This document shows, piece by piece, positions 1 to 9,292 of a DNA stretch of 64,000 nucleotides. The stretch spans positions 92,242 through 156,241 of the forward strand of contig NZ_LMMV01000005.1 in the NCBI RefSeq assembly GCF_001422405.1. Reading direction: 5' to 3'. Numbering within the stretch: position 1 is the stretch's first letter; each line of letters opens with the position of its first letter. Source of the stretch: Pseudorhodoferax sp. Leaf267 (GTDB lineage: Bacteria; Pseudomonadota; Gammaproteobacteria; Burkholderiales; Burkholderiaceae_C). The notes beneath the pieces are model-generated. The model had not been told where the DNA came from, did not search any database, and worked only from the letters and a program-made list of their open reading frames with translations. A program made the translations under genes and the position numbers.

Positions 1-829
1 CCAGCGGCATGCCGCCGCCGATGACCTTGCCCATGACCGTGAGGTCGGGCGCGAAGCCCGGGATGTCGCGCGCGTAGACGCTTTGCGCGCCGCCCAGCGC
101 CACGCGAAAGCCCGTCATGACTTCGTCGAAGACCAGCAGCGCTCCATGCTGCGTGCACAGCTCGCGGCAGCGCCGCATGAAGGGAACGCTGGCGCGCACG
201 AAGTTCATGTTGCCGGCGATCGGCTCGATCATGAGGCAGGCCAGCTCGGCGCCGTGTGTGGCGAAGGCCTGCTCCAGCTGCTCGAGATTGTTGTACTCGA
301 GCACCAGCGTGTGCTGCACGACCTCGGGCGGCACGCCGGCGCTGGTCGGGTTGCCGAAGGTGGCCAGGCCCGAGCCGGCCTTGACCAGCAGGGCGTCGGC
401 ATGGCCGTGGTAGCAGCCCTCGAACTTGATGATCTTCTTGCGGCCGGTGGCGCCGCGCGCCAGGCGCATGGCGCTCATGGCGGCCTCGGTACCCGAGCTG
501 ACCAGGCGCAGCATGTCCATGGACGGCACCAGCGCCAGGATGGCCTCAGCCAGCTCGACCTCGCGCTCGGTCGGCGCGCCGAACGAGAAGCCCTGGCCCA
601 CGGCCTCCTGCACGGCCGCGACCACGGCCGGGTGGCCATGGCCCAGGATCATCGGGCCCCAGGAACCGATGTAGTCGATGTAGCGCTGGCCCTCGGCGTC
701 CCACATGTAGGCGCCCTGCGCGCGCGCGATGAAGCGCGGCGTGCCGCCCACGGCCTTGAAGGCGCGCACGGGCGAGTTGACGCCACCGGGGATCACGCGC
801 TGCGCGCGCGCGAACAGTTGCTCGTTCAT
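1..829 (-). CDS. hemL: Glutamate-1-semialdehyde 2,1-aminomutase, C-terminus cut by window edge
   Basis: This PLP enzyme converts glutamate-1-semialdehyde to 5-aminolevulinate in the C5 pathway of tetrapyrrole synthesis, in the cytoplasm. The visible 276 residues start [10 protein letters not shown] and include the conserved [11 protein letters not shown] stretch, the SSGTEA phosphate-binding loop, the CYHGH motif, the FDEVMTGFR segment and the PLP-binding lysine in [10 protein letters not shown] (about K268). The full enzyme is about 430 residues, so roughly the last third lies outside the window. The ATG has a good ribosome binding site, GGAGAC, just upstream. It lies 17 bp downstream of the thiD-like gene on the same strand and is probably cotranscribed with it. 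The call is secure. Confidence 0.97.
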   Translation of the reverse strand, partial: MNEQLFARAQRVIPGGVNSPVRAFKAVGGTPRFIARAQGAYMWDAEGQRYIDYIGSWGPMILGHGHPAVVAAVQEAVGQGFSFGAPTEREVELAEAILALVPSMDMLRLVSSGTEAAMSAMRLARGATGRKKIIKFEGCYHGHADALLVKAGSGLATFGNPTSAGVPPEVVQHTLVLEYNNLEQLEQAFATHGAELACLMIEPIAGNMNFVRASVPFMRRCRELCTQHGALLVFDEVMTGFRVALGGAQSVYARDIPGFAPDLTVMGKVIGGGMPL

Positions 830-846
830 GGTTGTCTCCACTGTCT

Positions 847-1785
847 TCAGTGCCGCGTGGGGCTGGGCATGCCGCCGATGTCGCGGCTTTCGTTCGCGTC
901 GTCGCCGGCCGTGTCGTCTTCGTCGTCCTCGGGCTGGGCCCAGAACATGCGGTCGGGCACAACATGGCCCATGCCGGGGCGAAAGCCGCCATCCAGGCAA
1001 TGGTCCAGGTAGGTCAGCGCCTCGGTCGCTGCCTCGGCCAGCTCGGCGCCACCGGCCAACAGGGCAGCCAGCGCGGCGGACAAGGTGTCGCCCGCGCCCG
1101 TGAACTGGGCCTCGAACAGCTCGAAGCGCGCGCTGGCCAGCACGGCCTGCGGCGAGGCCAGCACGTTGTCGACATGCTGGTCGGGCAAGAGGATGCCGGT
1201 GACCAGCGTGTAGGGCACGCCCTTGTCGGCCGCGGCCTTGGCGATGTCGCGCGGCGACGGGCTGCGCTCGCTGCTCCAGTCGGGCAGCAGCCAGCGGCGC
1301 AGCGTGCTGTGGTTGCCCACGAGCACGGTGGTCTGCGGCAGCATGAGTTCGCGGAAGGCATCGAGGTAGGCGTCGATCTGGTCTTCTTCCCACCATGAGA
1401 GGTTGGGCATGTAGGCCACGACGGGCACGTCGGCATAGTCGGAGGCCAACTCGGCGATGGCCGAGATGTTTTCGGGGCTGCCGACGAAGCCGACCTTGAT
1501 GACCTGCACGGCCACATCCTCCAGCACGGCGCGCGCCTGTTCGGTGACGGCGTCCTCGTCCAGCGCGAAGTGGTCGAAGATCTCGGCCGTGTCGCGCGCG
1601 TACGCCCCCGTCAGCACGGGCAGGGCATGGGCGCCGACCGAGGCGATGGTGGTCGCGTCCGCGCCCAGGCCGCCCGCGCCGCTGGGGTCGTTGGCATTGA
1701 AGACGACCACGCAGGCCGGGCCTGCGGCCTCGTCCTGGTCAGCCTCGTCGGGGTCTTGGTCGGTGGTGGCGGTGGGCTCGGTCAT
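847..1785 (-). CDS. thiD: ThiD-like hydroxymethylpyrimidine (phosphate) kinase, PfkB/ribokinase fold
   Basis: The protein has 312 residues and belongs to the PfkB-fold vitamin kinases. ThiD phosphorylates hydroxymethylpyrimidine and its monophosphate for thiamine synthesis. The substrate-side motif [10 protein letters not shown] (about 30-39) and the C-terminal anion-hole motif [11 protein letters not shown] (about 228-238) are visible. It differs from textbook ThiD in three ways. D233 sits where ThiD normally has the Cys of GTGCTLSAA. The usual PVVLDPVM stretch reads [10 protein letters not shown]. There is also an acidic tail ([10 protein letters not shown]) absent from typical ThiD. The start was placed at the ATG before the acidic N-terminus, because upstream codons overlap the divergent rubredoxin region. 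It could have another pyrimidine- or pyridoxal-type substrate. The family is sure; the exact function is only probable. Confidence 0.75.
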   Translation of the reverse strand: MTEPTATTDQDPDEADQDEAAGPACVVVFNANDPSGAGGLGADATTIASVGAHALPVLTGAYARDTAEIFDHFALDEDAVTEQARAVLEDVAVQVIKVGFVGSPENISAIAELASDYADVPVVAYMPNLSWWEEDQIDAYLDAFRELMLPQTTVLVGNHSTLRRWLLPDWSSERSPSPRDIAKAAADKGVPYTLVTGILLPDQHVDNVLASPQAVLASARFELFEAQFTGAGDTLSAALAALLAGGAELAEAATEALTYLDHCLDGGFRPGMGHVVPDRMFWAQPEDDEDDTAGDDANESRDIGGMPSPTRH

Positions 1786-1845
1786 GGGGGTGATGCAGGC
1801 GTGATTTGGATCAAATTCCACCGGGCATTGCGCTCGGAACGCCTC

Positions 1846-1853
1846 TATACAAT
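1846..1853 (+). promoter_or_regulatory. Possible -10 element for the rubredoxin gene
   Basis: TATACAAT lies about 32 bp before the rubredoxin GTG, in the only AT-rich patch between thiD and rubredoxin. No -35 at normal spacing is convincing, so this is a weak prediction. Confidence 0.3.
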
Positions 1854-1884
1854 CGTTGCATTCTATTCGAAGGCCCCTTACGCT

Positions 1885-2058
1885 GTGACTGACTTCAAAA
1901 CCTGGATGTGCTTGATTTGCGGGTGGATTTACGATGAATCCACGGGCGCTCCAGAGCATGGAATTGCCCCGGGTACGCCCTGGCCCCAGGTCCCGATGAA
2001 CTGGACCTGCCCCGAATGCGGGGCCCGCAAGGAAGACTTCGAAATGGTGGAGATCTGA
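1885..2058 (+). CDS. rubA: Rubredoxin
   Basis: This is a 57-residue one-iron electron carrier of the cytoplasm. The two iron-binding knuckles are plain: CLICG near residue 10 and CPECG near residue 43. The typical GIAPGTPWPQVP linker lies between them. It starts at GTG in the frame VTDFKTW, with GAAGG at 1869-1873 as a reasonable ribosome binding site. An internal ATG at the first knuckle would cut the fold too close. Rubredoxins usually pass electrons to alkane hydroxylases, rubrerythrins or other oxidoreductases, but no such partner is nearby. It sits 49 bp before pilG, an arrangement common in Burkholderiales, and may share that operon's transcript. Confidence 0.96.
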   Translation: MTDFKTWMCLICGWIYDESTGAPEHGIAPGTPWPQVPMNWTCPECGARKEDFEMVEI

Positions 2059-2107
2059 CCCTCGGCAAGGTTCCGGGCACGGCCAGTCTGAACGGGAGCG
2101 CCCAGCA

Positions 2108-2494
2108 GTGACGACGACAGCAGCCAGCCTGCGCGTGATGGTGGTCGACGACAGCAACACCATCCGCCGCAGCGCCGAGATCTTCCTGAAGCAGGGCGGC
2201 CACGAGGTGCTGCTGGCCGAAGACGGCTTCGATGCCCTGGCCAAGATCGACGAGCACCAGCCGCAGATGATCTTCTGCGACATCCTGATGCCCAAGCTCG
2301 ACGGCTACCAGACCTGCTCCATCATCAAGCGCAACCAGCGCTTCGCCTCCATTCCGGTCGTGATGCTGTCGTCCAAGGACGGCGTGTTCGACAAGGCCCG
2401 CGGGCGCATGGTCGGCTCGCACGACTACCTGACCAAGCCGTTCACCAAGGACCAGCTGCTGCAGGCCGTGCAGAAGATCAGCGCGCTCGGCTAG
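2108..2494 (+). CDS. pilG: PilG-type single-domain response regulator of twitching motility
   Basis: This is a 128-residue CheY-like receiver. Acidic pocket D14-D15, phosphoacceptor D58 in [13 protein letters not shown] context, the LSSKDG segment and the TKPF lysine are all present. The signatures [16 protein letters not shown] and KARGRMVGS match PilG rather than PilH of the type IV pilus chemosensory pathway. In Pseudomonas PilG promotes pilus extension and activates the adenylate cyclase branch. The start is GTG with GGGAGC a little upstream. The gene stops 3 bp before pilI, so the two are surely cotranscribed. No pilH follows, which is unusual. Confidence 0.92.
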   Translation: MTTTAASLRVMVVDDSNTIRRSAEIFLKQGGHEVLLAEDGFDALAKIDEHQPQMIFCDILMPKLDGYQTCSIIKRNQRFASIPVVMLSSKDGVFDKARGRMVGSHDYLTKPFTKDQLLQAVQKISALG

Positions 2495-2497
2495 GCG

Positions 2498-3028
2498 ATG
2501 GCGCAGCGCGAAACCCTCACGGAGTTGCAGAACCGCCTCGCCGCACGCCTGCAGGCTGCGCAGACCGAAGGCCCGTCCGTGCACTGGCTGGCCGTCGAGG
2601 CCGGCGGTGGCCGTTACCTGGTCCCGCTGAACCAGGCCGGCGAGATCTTCCCGTGGACCACGGTGCAGTCCACGCCCTACACCAAGCCGTGGTTCCTGGG
2701 CGTGGCCAACCTGCGCGGCGCGCTGTGCGGCGTGGTCGACCTGGGGCATTTCCTGGCCATCGACGGCCTGGGCGTGCGCAGCCCCTCGACGCTGGCCGAG
2801 TGCAAGCTGCTGAGCTTCAACGCCGCACTGCAGATCAACTGCGCGCTGGCGGTCGACCGGCTCGCGGGCCTGCGCGGCGCCGATGCGTTTGCGCTGTCGG
2901 CCCCGGCGCTGCAGGACGCACCGGCCTACTTCGGCCGCATCTACACCGATGCCGCCGGACTGCCATGGCAGGAGATCCAGTTGCAGGCGCTGGCGCAGAC
3001 CACGAGCTTCCTGGCGATCGACGCCTGA
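2498..3028 (+). CDS. pilI: PilI, CheW-like coupling protein of the twitching chemosensory array
   Basis: The 176-residue protein is a single CheW domain, recognised from [15 protein letters not shown] near the start and the core [18 protein letters not shown] (about 67-84). It should link the PilJ-type transducer to the kinase ChpA at the cytoplasmic face of the membrane. It starts 3 bp after pilG and is followed by the transducer gene after 41 bp. Length is normal for PilI. Confidence 0.92.
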   Translation: MAQRETLTELQNRLAARLQAAQTEGPSVHWLAVEAGGGRYLVPLNQAGEIFPWTTVQSTPYTKPWFLGVANLRGALCGVVDLGHFLAIDGLGVRSPSTLAECKLLSFNAALQINCALAVDRLAGLRGADAFALSAPALQDAPAYFGRIYTDAAGLPWQEIQLQALAQTTSFLAIDA

Positions 3029-3069
3029 CCCGGCGTACGCGCGCCGACGCTCCCTTCAGAGAACCGTCC

Positions 3070-4311
3070 ATGTCGTTCGAAGACAACCTGAAGCGCCCGT
3101 CCGCGGACGCCTCGCCCGCACAGCCGCCCGCAGCACCCGAGGCCACGGCCACGCTGCCGCTGCTGGGCACACGCCCGGCGCCACGGCAAGCGCGCCTGCT
3201 GGGCCTGCTGCTGGCCGCCGCGCTGCTCGCACTGGCCGGCCTGCTCGCCGCGCCACTGGCCCGGGCCGGCCTGGGCGGCGGCACACTCGCCGCCATCGCA
3301 GGCTCGGTGCTGCTGGCCATGCTGGCCGCGGCAGGCTGGGTAAGCGTGCAGCGCCAGCAGCACGCGGGCCAGATCGCCGCCCTGCGCGCGTCGGCCCCGC
3401 CGCCCGCCCCGACGACCGAGCATGCCGCCGATGCAGTGAACGACACCGCCGCTGCCCTGCACGCGCTGGTCGGCAGCGTGCAGGACACGGCCACGCGCGT
3501 GGCGCAGACCACGGCCGAGGTCGAAGGCGCCTCGGCCGCGCAGCTGGACGCGTCGACCGCCCAGCTGCGCGAAATCCGCGAGGCCGCCCGCGCGGTGCTG
3601 GACATGGCGCTGCGCATGAACGAGATGGCGGGCCAGGCGCAGGAATCGGCCCAGGTCGCGCAGCAGTCGCTGCAGGCCGCGGACGCGGGCCGCGCGGCCG
3701 TGCAGAACGCCATCGGCGGCATGGATGCGATCCGCGACCAGATCCAGGACACGTCCAAGCGCATCAAGCGGCTGGGCGAGTCGTCGCAGGAGATTGGCGA
3801 GATCACCGAGCTGATCTGGGGCCTGACCGAGCAGACCAACGTGTTGGCGCTGAACGCGGCCATCCAGGCCGCCTCGGCTGGAGAGGCAGGGCGCGGCTTC
3901 TCGGTCGTGGCCGAGGAGGTGCAGCGCCTGGCCGGCCGCTCGGCCGACGCCACGCGGCAGATCGCCACGCTGGTGCAAACCATCCAGGCCGACACGCAGG
4001 ACGCCGTGGCCGCCATGGAGCGCTCCACCCAGGGCGTGGTCGCCGGCGCCCGCCTGTCCGACACGGCGGGCACGGCGCTGGCGGAGATCGACGCCGTCAC
4101 GCGCCGGCTGGCCGAGCGCATCGAACACATCGCCGGCGCCACCACGCGCGAGACGGAACGCGCCAACGGTGTGGCCGACAGCATCCAGCACATCTTCACC
4201 GCAACCGAGCAGGCTGGTGACGGCACGCGCGCCATGGCCGAGCAGGTGCGCGCATTTGCGCAGATGGCCGCGGAACTGCGCCAGTCCGTTGCACGCTTCA
4301 CGACCGTTTGA
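3070..4311 (+). CDS. pilJ: Short PilJ-like methyl-accepting chemotaxis transducer without periplasmic sensor domain
   Basis: This 413-residue methyl-accepting protein lies in the PilJ position between pilI and chpA. It has a proline-rich cytoplasmic N-terminus (1-40) and two close hydrophobic segments (about 42-63 and 72-93) joined by roughly eight residues. A long helical cytoplasmic domain follows, with a canonical signalling tip around 245-280 ([13 protein letters not shown], then [12 protein letters not shown]). Pseudomonas PilJ has about 680 residues and carries large periplasmic PilJ modules between its membrane helices; none are present here. It should still dock CheW and the kinase, so input is probably membrane-based, cytoplasmic or through other transducers. 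The upstream in-frame extension overlaps pilI and was rejected. Confidence 0.85.
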   Translation: MSFEDNLKRPSADASPAQPPAAPEATATLPLLGTRPAPRQARLLGLLLAAALLALAGLLAAPLARAGLGGGTLAAIAGSVLLAMLAAAGWVSVQRQQHAGQIAALRASAPPPAPTTEHAADAVNDTAAALHALVGSVQDTATRVAQTTAEVEGASAAQLDASTAQLREIREAARAVLDMALRMNEMAGQAQESAQVAQQSLQAADAGRAAVQNAIGGMDAIRDQIQDTSKRIKRLGESSQEIGEITELIWGLTEQTNVLALNAAIQAASAGEAGRGFSVVAEEVQRLAGRSADATRQIATLVQTIQADTQDAVAAMERSTQGVVAGARLSDTAGTALAEIDAVTRRLAERIEHIAGATTRETERANGVADSIQHIFTATEQAGDGTRAMAEQVRAFAQMAAELRQSVARFTTV

Positions 4312-4315
4312 GCCC

Positions 4316-7300
4316 ATGTCCACCACACCACCGGCAGCCGCCTTCCCCCGCGTCGCGGACGATCTGGGCCCGCTGGCCTGGGTGCGCGAAGAGCTGCGCA
4401 AGACCCTGGAGGCGGCGACCAAGGAACTGCGCCGCCACCTGCGCGAGGCCGACGCGGTCGCACAGGGCGGCAGCAACGCGCCCGACGGCGGCCACCTGGC
4501 GCAGGCCGGCCGGCTGCTGCGCCAGTGCACGGGCGCCCTGGCCATGATCGAGCAGCCCGCGGCGGCCCACATGCTGCGCGCGATGGAGGCGGCCACGCAG
4601 CGCCTGGCCGAGCAACCTGAAGCCTGCACCGAGGAGGCCGTCACGCACATCGAGCGCGCCGGCTTCGCGATGAACGACTACCTGGACGCGCTGCTGGCCG
4701 GCAAGCCGGTCTCGGCCGTGTCGCTGTTCCCGCAGTACCGCGACGTGCAGGCGGTGGCCGGCAACGACCGCATCCACCCGGCCGACCTGTGGACGCACGC
4801 GGAGCCGCAGGCGGCGCCCACCGTGCCCGTGGCTGCCGCCGCGCTTGCACCCGAGCCCGCCGTGCGCAGCCGGCTCGACCAGGCCGTGCTCCAGCTGGTC
4901 AAGACCGGCGACCCGGCGGCCGCCCGCGCGTTGCATGCCCTGGGCCTGGGGCTGGCCGCCGGCGCCGCGTTGCCGGACCAGGCCAGCTTCTGGAACCTGG
5001 CCGCGGCCTACTTCGAGGCCGTGGCCCTGGGCCTGGTGCCGTCCGACCTGTACGCCAAGCGCATGGCCTCGCGCGTGCTGACGCAGTACGCAGCGCTCGC
5101 GCGCGGCGAGGCCGCGCCCTCGGCACGGCTGGTGCAGGACCTGCTGTTTTACTGCGCGCGCGCCGTGCCCGGCGCCGATGCCCAAGCCGGCACGCTTGCC
5201 GCCGTGCGCTCCGCCCATGGCCTGGGCGCCGCACTGCCGGTCGACTACGAAGACCGCCGCTTCGGCCGCTTCGACCCCGCGCAACTGGCCCAGGCGCGCA
5301 AGCGCATCGCGGCCGCGGCCGAGACTTGGTCTGCCCTGGCCGGCGGCGACACGCACCCGTTCAAGACCGCGCTGGAACAGTTCGCCCTGGTCGGCGAATC
5401 GCTGACCCGGCTGCACCCCGACAGCGCCGTGCTGACGCAGGCGCTGCAGCGCACCGTCGAGGCCGCGGCCCACCAAGGCACGGTGCCGGCCGCGCCGCTG
5501 GCCATGGAGGTGGCCACCGCCGTGCTGTACCTGGAGGCTGCCTACGCCGACCTGGACGAGGACGACGCCGGCATGCGCGCGCGCGCCGCGCTGCTGACCG
5601 AGCGCCTGGACCAGGTGGCCGCGGGCGGCGCGCCGGAGCCGCTGCAGCCCTGGATGGAAGAGCTGTACCACCGCGTGAGCGACCGCCAGACCATGGGCCA
5701 CGTGGTCGAGGAGCTGCGCAGGACGCTGGCCGAGATCGAGCAGACGCTGGACCAGTTCTTCCGCGCGCCGCGCGAGAAGATGGTGCTGGCCAGGGTCGTC
5801 GCGCAGTGCGCTCAGATGCGCGGCGTGCTGTCGGTGCTGGGGCTGGAGCAGGCCGCGCACGCCGTGCAGCGCATGCGCGAGACCGTGGAAGGCTACATGG
5901 CCGATGCGCCGGACGACGCGCCCGCGCGCGCGGCCAGCTTCGACCGGTTGGGCGCCAGCCTGGGCGCGCTCGGGCTGCTGATCGACATGCTGGGCTACCA
6001 GCGCGCCCTGGCGCGCGAGCTTTTCGTGTACGACGAGTCGCAAGGCCTGCTGCGCATGGCACTGCCGCCGCAGGCCGATGCACAGCCGGCCGACCCGGCA
6101 CACGATCCACCGCAGCTGCAGCCGGCCGTGGCCGACGCCGGTGAAGGCGACAGCGCCGCGCTGCAGGTCTTTGCGGACGAGGCGCGCCAGGCCGTGCATG
6201 GGGCGCGCTTGCTGACCGCCGCGCTGCGCGCGACGCCAGCCGACGCCGATCCCTTGCCCGCACTGCGTCGCGTCTTCCACAGGCTCAAGGGCAGCGCGCG
6301 CATGGTCGACCAGCCGGCATTCGGCGACACGGCCTGGGCACTGGAGGATCTGCTGACGGCGTGGCTGGCCACGCAGCAGCCGGCCACGCCGGCGCTGCTG
6401 GACCTGGCCGACGACGCGTTGCAGGCGCTCGCCGCCTGGGCCGACGACATCGCGGCCGGCCGCGACGGCGACCACCATGCCGCCGACCTGCGCGTACGCG
6501 CCGAGACCTTGCAGCTGGAGCCCGAGGCGTCAGCACCCGCGCCGGCCGTTGCCGACGAGGATGGCATGCGCGCGGTCGGCCCGCTGCGCATCGCGCTGCC
6601 GCTGGACAACGCCTACCTGAACGACGCCGATGAATCGTCACGCCGCCTGCTGGCCGGGCTGGGCGCCTGGTCGCAGGAGCCGGCCACGCCGCTGGACGAG
6701 GCGACCATCGCGCTGGCCCGCGACCTGGCCGACAGCGCCGCCCGCATCGGCTTTCATGCCTTGTCGCAGCTGGCGCACCGCCTCGTGGCTGCGCTGGCCC
6801 ACGTGCAGGCCCACGGTCTGCGCGAGGGCCAGGGCCGCGTGCTGCTGGATGCGGCCGAGGACGTGCGCCGGCTGCTGCACCAGTTCGCGGCCGGCTTCCT
6901 GAAGGAGCCGAACGCGGCCGTGCAGCACGCGCTGGAGACCATCGTGCCAACGTCCGCGCCCGCGCCGGCGGCCACGGGCCCGGCCTTCGACGACGCCATC
7001 GACGTGGCCGATGCGATCGACCCCGACCTGTTCCCGGTGTTCGACGACGAGGCCGCCGAGCTGCTGCCGCGGCTGGGGGCTGCGCTGCGCCAATGGTCGG
7101 CCGAGCCCGCCGACACCGACGCGCGCCAGCGTGCGCAGCGCGCGCTGCACACGCTCAAGGGCAGCGCGCGCCTGGCTGGCGCCCTGCGGCTGGGCGAGAG
7201 CGCCCACCGGCTGGAGACCGCCATCGAGCCGCTGGCCGGCGATGGCGTGCCCACGGCTGCCATCGCCCCGCTGCTCGCGCAGGCCGATGCGCTGCAGACC

Positions 7301-9292
7301 GACTTGGACCGGCTGCGCGCCGCGCACCAGCCCGCGCCGCTGGGCGCGCTGTCGGCGCAGCCCGACACCGAAGCGCACGAAGTCGTCGGGCCGCAGCCCA
7401 TCCCCGTGCCGCAGCCGCTGGCGCCGCGCGCCATGTCCAACCAGTCGGTGCGCGTGCGCTCGCAGTTGCTGGACCGCATGATCAACCAGTCCGGCGAGGT
7501 GCTGATCACGCGTGCGCGCATGCAGTCACGGCTGGACCAGCTGCGCGGCGCGCTCGGCGACCTGGGCGGCAACCTGGACCGACTGCGCCAGCAGCTGCGC
7601 GAGGTCGAACTGCAGGCCGACTCGCAAATGCAGTCGCGTCTGGCGCAGGCGCGTGACACCAGTCCTGCGGCCACGCCGTTCGACCCGCTGGAGTTCGACC
7701 GCTTCACGCGCGTGCAGGAGCTGACGCGCATGATGGCCGAGTCGGTCAACGACGTGGCCACCGTGCAGCGCAGCCTGCAGCGCACCATCGAAGGCACGGA
7801 GGACGACCTGGCCGCGCAGGCACGCCAGGCCCGCGAGCTGCAGCACGATTTGCTGCGCATGCGCATGGTGGCGTTCGACGCCATCGCCGAGCGCCTGCAC
7901 GGCGTGGTGCGCCAGGCCGCCACCGACCTGGGCCGCCACGTGCAGCTGGAGATCAGCGGTGGCCTCATCGAGCTGGACCGCGGCGTGCTGGACCGCCTGG
8001 CGCCGACCTTCGAGCACCTGCTGCGCAACGCCATCGTGCACGGCATCGAGGACGCGCCGCAGCGCAGCGCCGCCGGCAAGCCCGAGGCCGGCCGCATCGA
8101 GATCGCACTGCACCACGAGGCCAACGACATCGCCATCCGCGTGCAGGACGACGGCCGCGGGCTGGACCTGCCGCGCATCCAGGCCCGCGCCCTGTCGCTG
8201 GGCCTGCTGTCCTCGGGCGCGCCACTGTCGGCCGGCGAGGCGGCGGACCTGATCTTCCTGCCCGGCTTCACGACCGCGCACCAGGTCACCGGCCTGGCCG
8301 GGCGCGGCATCGGCATGGACGTGGTGCGCACCGAGGTCCATGGCCTGGGCGGCCGGATCGAGACCCGCACGACGGCCGGCCAGGGGACGGAATTCAAGAT
8401 CGTGCTGCCACTGACCACGGCCGTCACCCAGGTCGCCATGCTGCGCGCCGGCCCGCACTGCGTGGGCGTGCCGACCAACCTGGTCGAGGCCGTGCGCCGC
8501 GTGCCGGCCGCCGCACTGGCCCAGGCCTACGCCAGCGAAACCTTTGCCGAGGGCGGCGAGGCCCTGCCCTTCTACTGGGCCGGTGCGCTGCTGCAGTCCG
8601 CTGCCGCGAGCGAGGCACCCGGCGAGCGGCACGCCAGCGTGCTGGTGCTGCGCAGCGCCTCGCAGCGGCTCGCCCTGCATGTGGACGAGGTGCTGGGCCA
8701 GCAGGATGTCGTGGTCAAAAACCTCGGGCCGCAGCTGTCGCGGCTGCCGGGGCTGGCCGGCATGTCGGTGCTGGCCTCTGGCGCCGTGGTGTTGATCTAC
8801 AACCCCGTGGCCCTGGCCGCCGTGCATGGCGCGCAGGCGCGCCAGGCCCAGCACGACCAGGCACTGCGCTCGGGCGACGGCGGCCTTGCGACCACCCAGC
8901 CGCCGGTGGCCACGCCGTTGGTGCTGGTGGTGGACGACTCCGTCACCGTGCGCCGCGTCACGCAGCGGCTGCTGCAGCGCGCGGGCTACCGCGTGGCGCT
9001 GGCAGCCGATGGCGTGCAGGCGCTCGAGGTGCTGCAGGCCGAACGCCCGGCCCTGGTGCTGTCGGACATCGAAATGCCGCGCATGGATGGCTTCGACCTG
9101 GCGCGCACGCTGCGCGCGGACACCGGCTGGGCCGGCCTGCCCATCGTCATGATCACCTCGCGCATGGCCGAGAAGCACCGGACACATGCGCTGTCGATCG
9201 GCGTCGACCACTACCTGGGCAAGCCCTACTCCGAAGAGGAACTGCTGAGCCTGGTGCGCCGCTACACGGTAGCCGCCGACGGAGCGGACTAG
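4316..9292 (+). CDS. chpA: ChpA hybrid CheA-type histidine kinase of the twitching pathway
   Basis: This is a 1658-residue cytoplasmic multi-domain kinase. The first 600 or so residues are Ala-rich helical modules resembling degenerate Hpt repeats. Two canonical phosphotransfer histidines are visible, H655 in FHRLKGSARM and H945 in LHTLKGSARL. A dimerisation domain follows (about 1040-1180). Next come a CheA-type ATPase domain with HLLRNAIVHG, DDGRGLDL and GRGIGMDVVR, then a CheW-like domain (about 1360-1500), then a C-terminal receiver with acceptor D1584 in SDIEMPRMDG. Pseudomonas ChpA is about 2470 residues with more phosphotransfer sites, so this is a shorter version. It starts 4 bp after the transducer gene. 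Its TAG stop overlaps the stop of the convergent LacI gene. Confidence 0.93.
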   Translation: MSTTPPAAAFPRVADDLGPLAWVREELRKTLEAATKELRRHLREADAVAQGGSNAPDGGHLAQAGRLLRQCTGALAMIEQPAAAHMLRAMEAATQRLAEQPEACTEEAVTHIERAGFAMNDYLDALLAGKPVSAVSLFPQYRDVQAVAGNDRIHPADLWTHAEPQAAPTVPVAAAALAPEPAVRSRLDQAVLQLVKTGDPAAARALHALGLGLAAGAALPDQASFWNLAAAYFEAVALGLVPSDLYAKRMASRVLTQYAALARGEAAPSARLVQDLLFYCARAVPGADAQAGTLAAVRSAHGLGAALPVDYEDRRFGRFDPAQLAQARKRIAAAAETWSALAGGDTHPFKTALEQFALVGESLTRLHPDSAVLTQALQRTVEAAAHQGTVPAAPLAMEVATAVLYLEAAYADLDEDDAGMRARAALLTERLDQVAAGGAPEPLQPWMEELYHRVSDRQTMGHVVEELRRTLAEIEQTLDQFFRAPREKMVLARVVAQCAQMRGVLSVLGLEQAAHAVQRMRETVEGYMADAPDDAPARAASFDRLGASLGALGLLIDMLGYQRALARELFVYDESQGLLRMALPPQADAQPADPAHDPPQLQPAVADAGEGDSAALQVFADEARQAVHGARLLTAALRATPADADPLPALRRVFHRLKGSARMVDQPAFGDTAWALEDLLTAWLATQQPATPALLDLADDALQALAAWADDIAAGRDGDHHAADLRVRAETLQLEPEASAPAPAVADEDGMRAVGPLRIALPLDNAYLNDADESSRRLLAGLGAWSQEPATPLDEATIALARDLADSAARIGFHALSQLAHRLVAALAHVQAHGLREGQGRVLLDAAEDVRRLLHQFAAGFLKEPNAAVQHALETIVPTSAPAPAATGPAFDDAIDVADAIDPDLFPVFDDEAAELLPRLGAALRQWSAEPADTDARQRAQRALHTLKGSARLAGALRLGESAHRLETAIEPLAGDGVPTAAIAPLLAQADALQTDLDRLRAAHQPAPLGALSAQPDTEAHEVVGPQPIPVPQPLAPRAMSNQSVRVRSQLLDRMINQSGEVLITRARMQSRLDQLRGALGDLGGNLDRLRQQLREVELQADSQMQSRLAQARDTSPAATPFDPLEFDRFTRVQELTRMMAESVNDVATVQRSLQRTIEGTEDDLAAQARQARELQHDLLRMRMVAFDAIAERLHGVVRQAATDLGRHVQLEISGGLIELDRGVLDRLAPTFEHLLRNAIVHGIEDAPQRSAAGKPEAGRIEIALHHEANDIAIRVQDDGRGLDLPRIQARALSLGLLSSGAPLSAGEAADLIFLPGFTTAHQVTGLAGRGIGMDVVRTEVHGLGGRIETRTTAGQGTEFKIVLPLTTAVTQVAMLRAGPHCVGVPTNLVEAVRRVPAAALAQAYASETFAEGGEALPFYWAGALLQSAAASEAPGERHASVLVLRSASQRLALHVDEVLGQQDVVVKNLGPQLSRLPGLAGMSVLASGAVVLIYNPVALAAVHGAQARQAQHDQALRSGDGGLATTQPPVATPLVLVVDDSVTVRRVTQRLLQRAGYRVALAADGVQALEVLQAERPALVLSDIEMPRMDGFDLARTLRADTGWAGLPIVMITSRMAEKHRTHALSIGVDHYLGKPYSEEELLSLVRRYTVAADGAD

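Noticed and set aside
83..1012. Long open frame on the plus strand over hemL and thiD
   Set aside because: It is a mirror of hemL in GC-rich DNA with a low-complexity His/Ala/Gly/Arg translation; hemL on the other strand is unmistakable.
2653..3069. N-terminal extension of the PilJ-like transducer over pilI
   Set aside because: The extension is an out-of-frame reading of pilI, low complexity and rich in Arg; ATG 3070 gives a sensible membrane protein.
4298..6478. 726-codon minus-strand frame under chpA
   Set aside because: It is a shadow of the ChpA coding frame, rich in Arg/Gly/Gln/His without domains, and ChpA motifs are clear on the plus strand.
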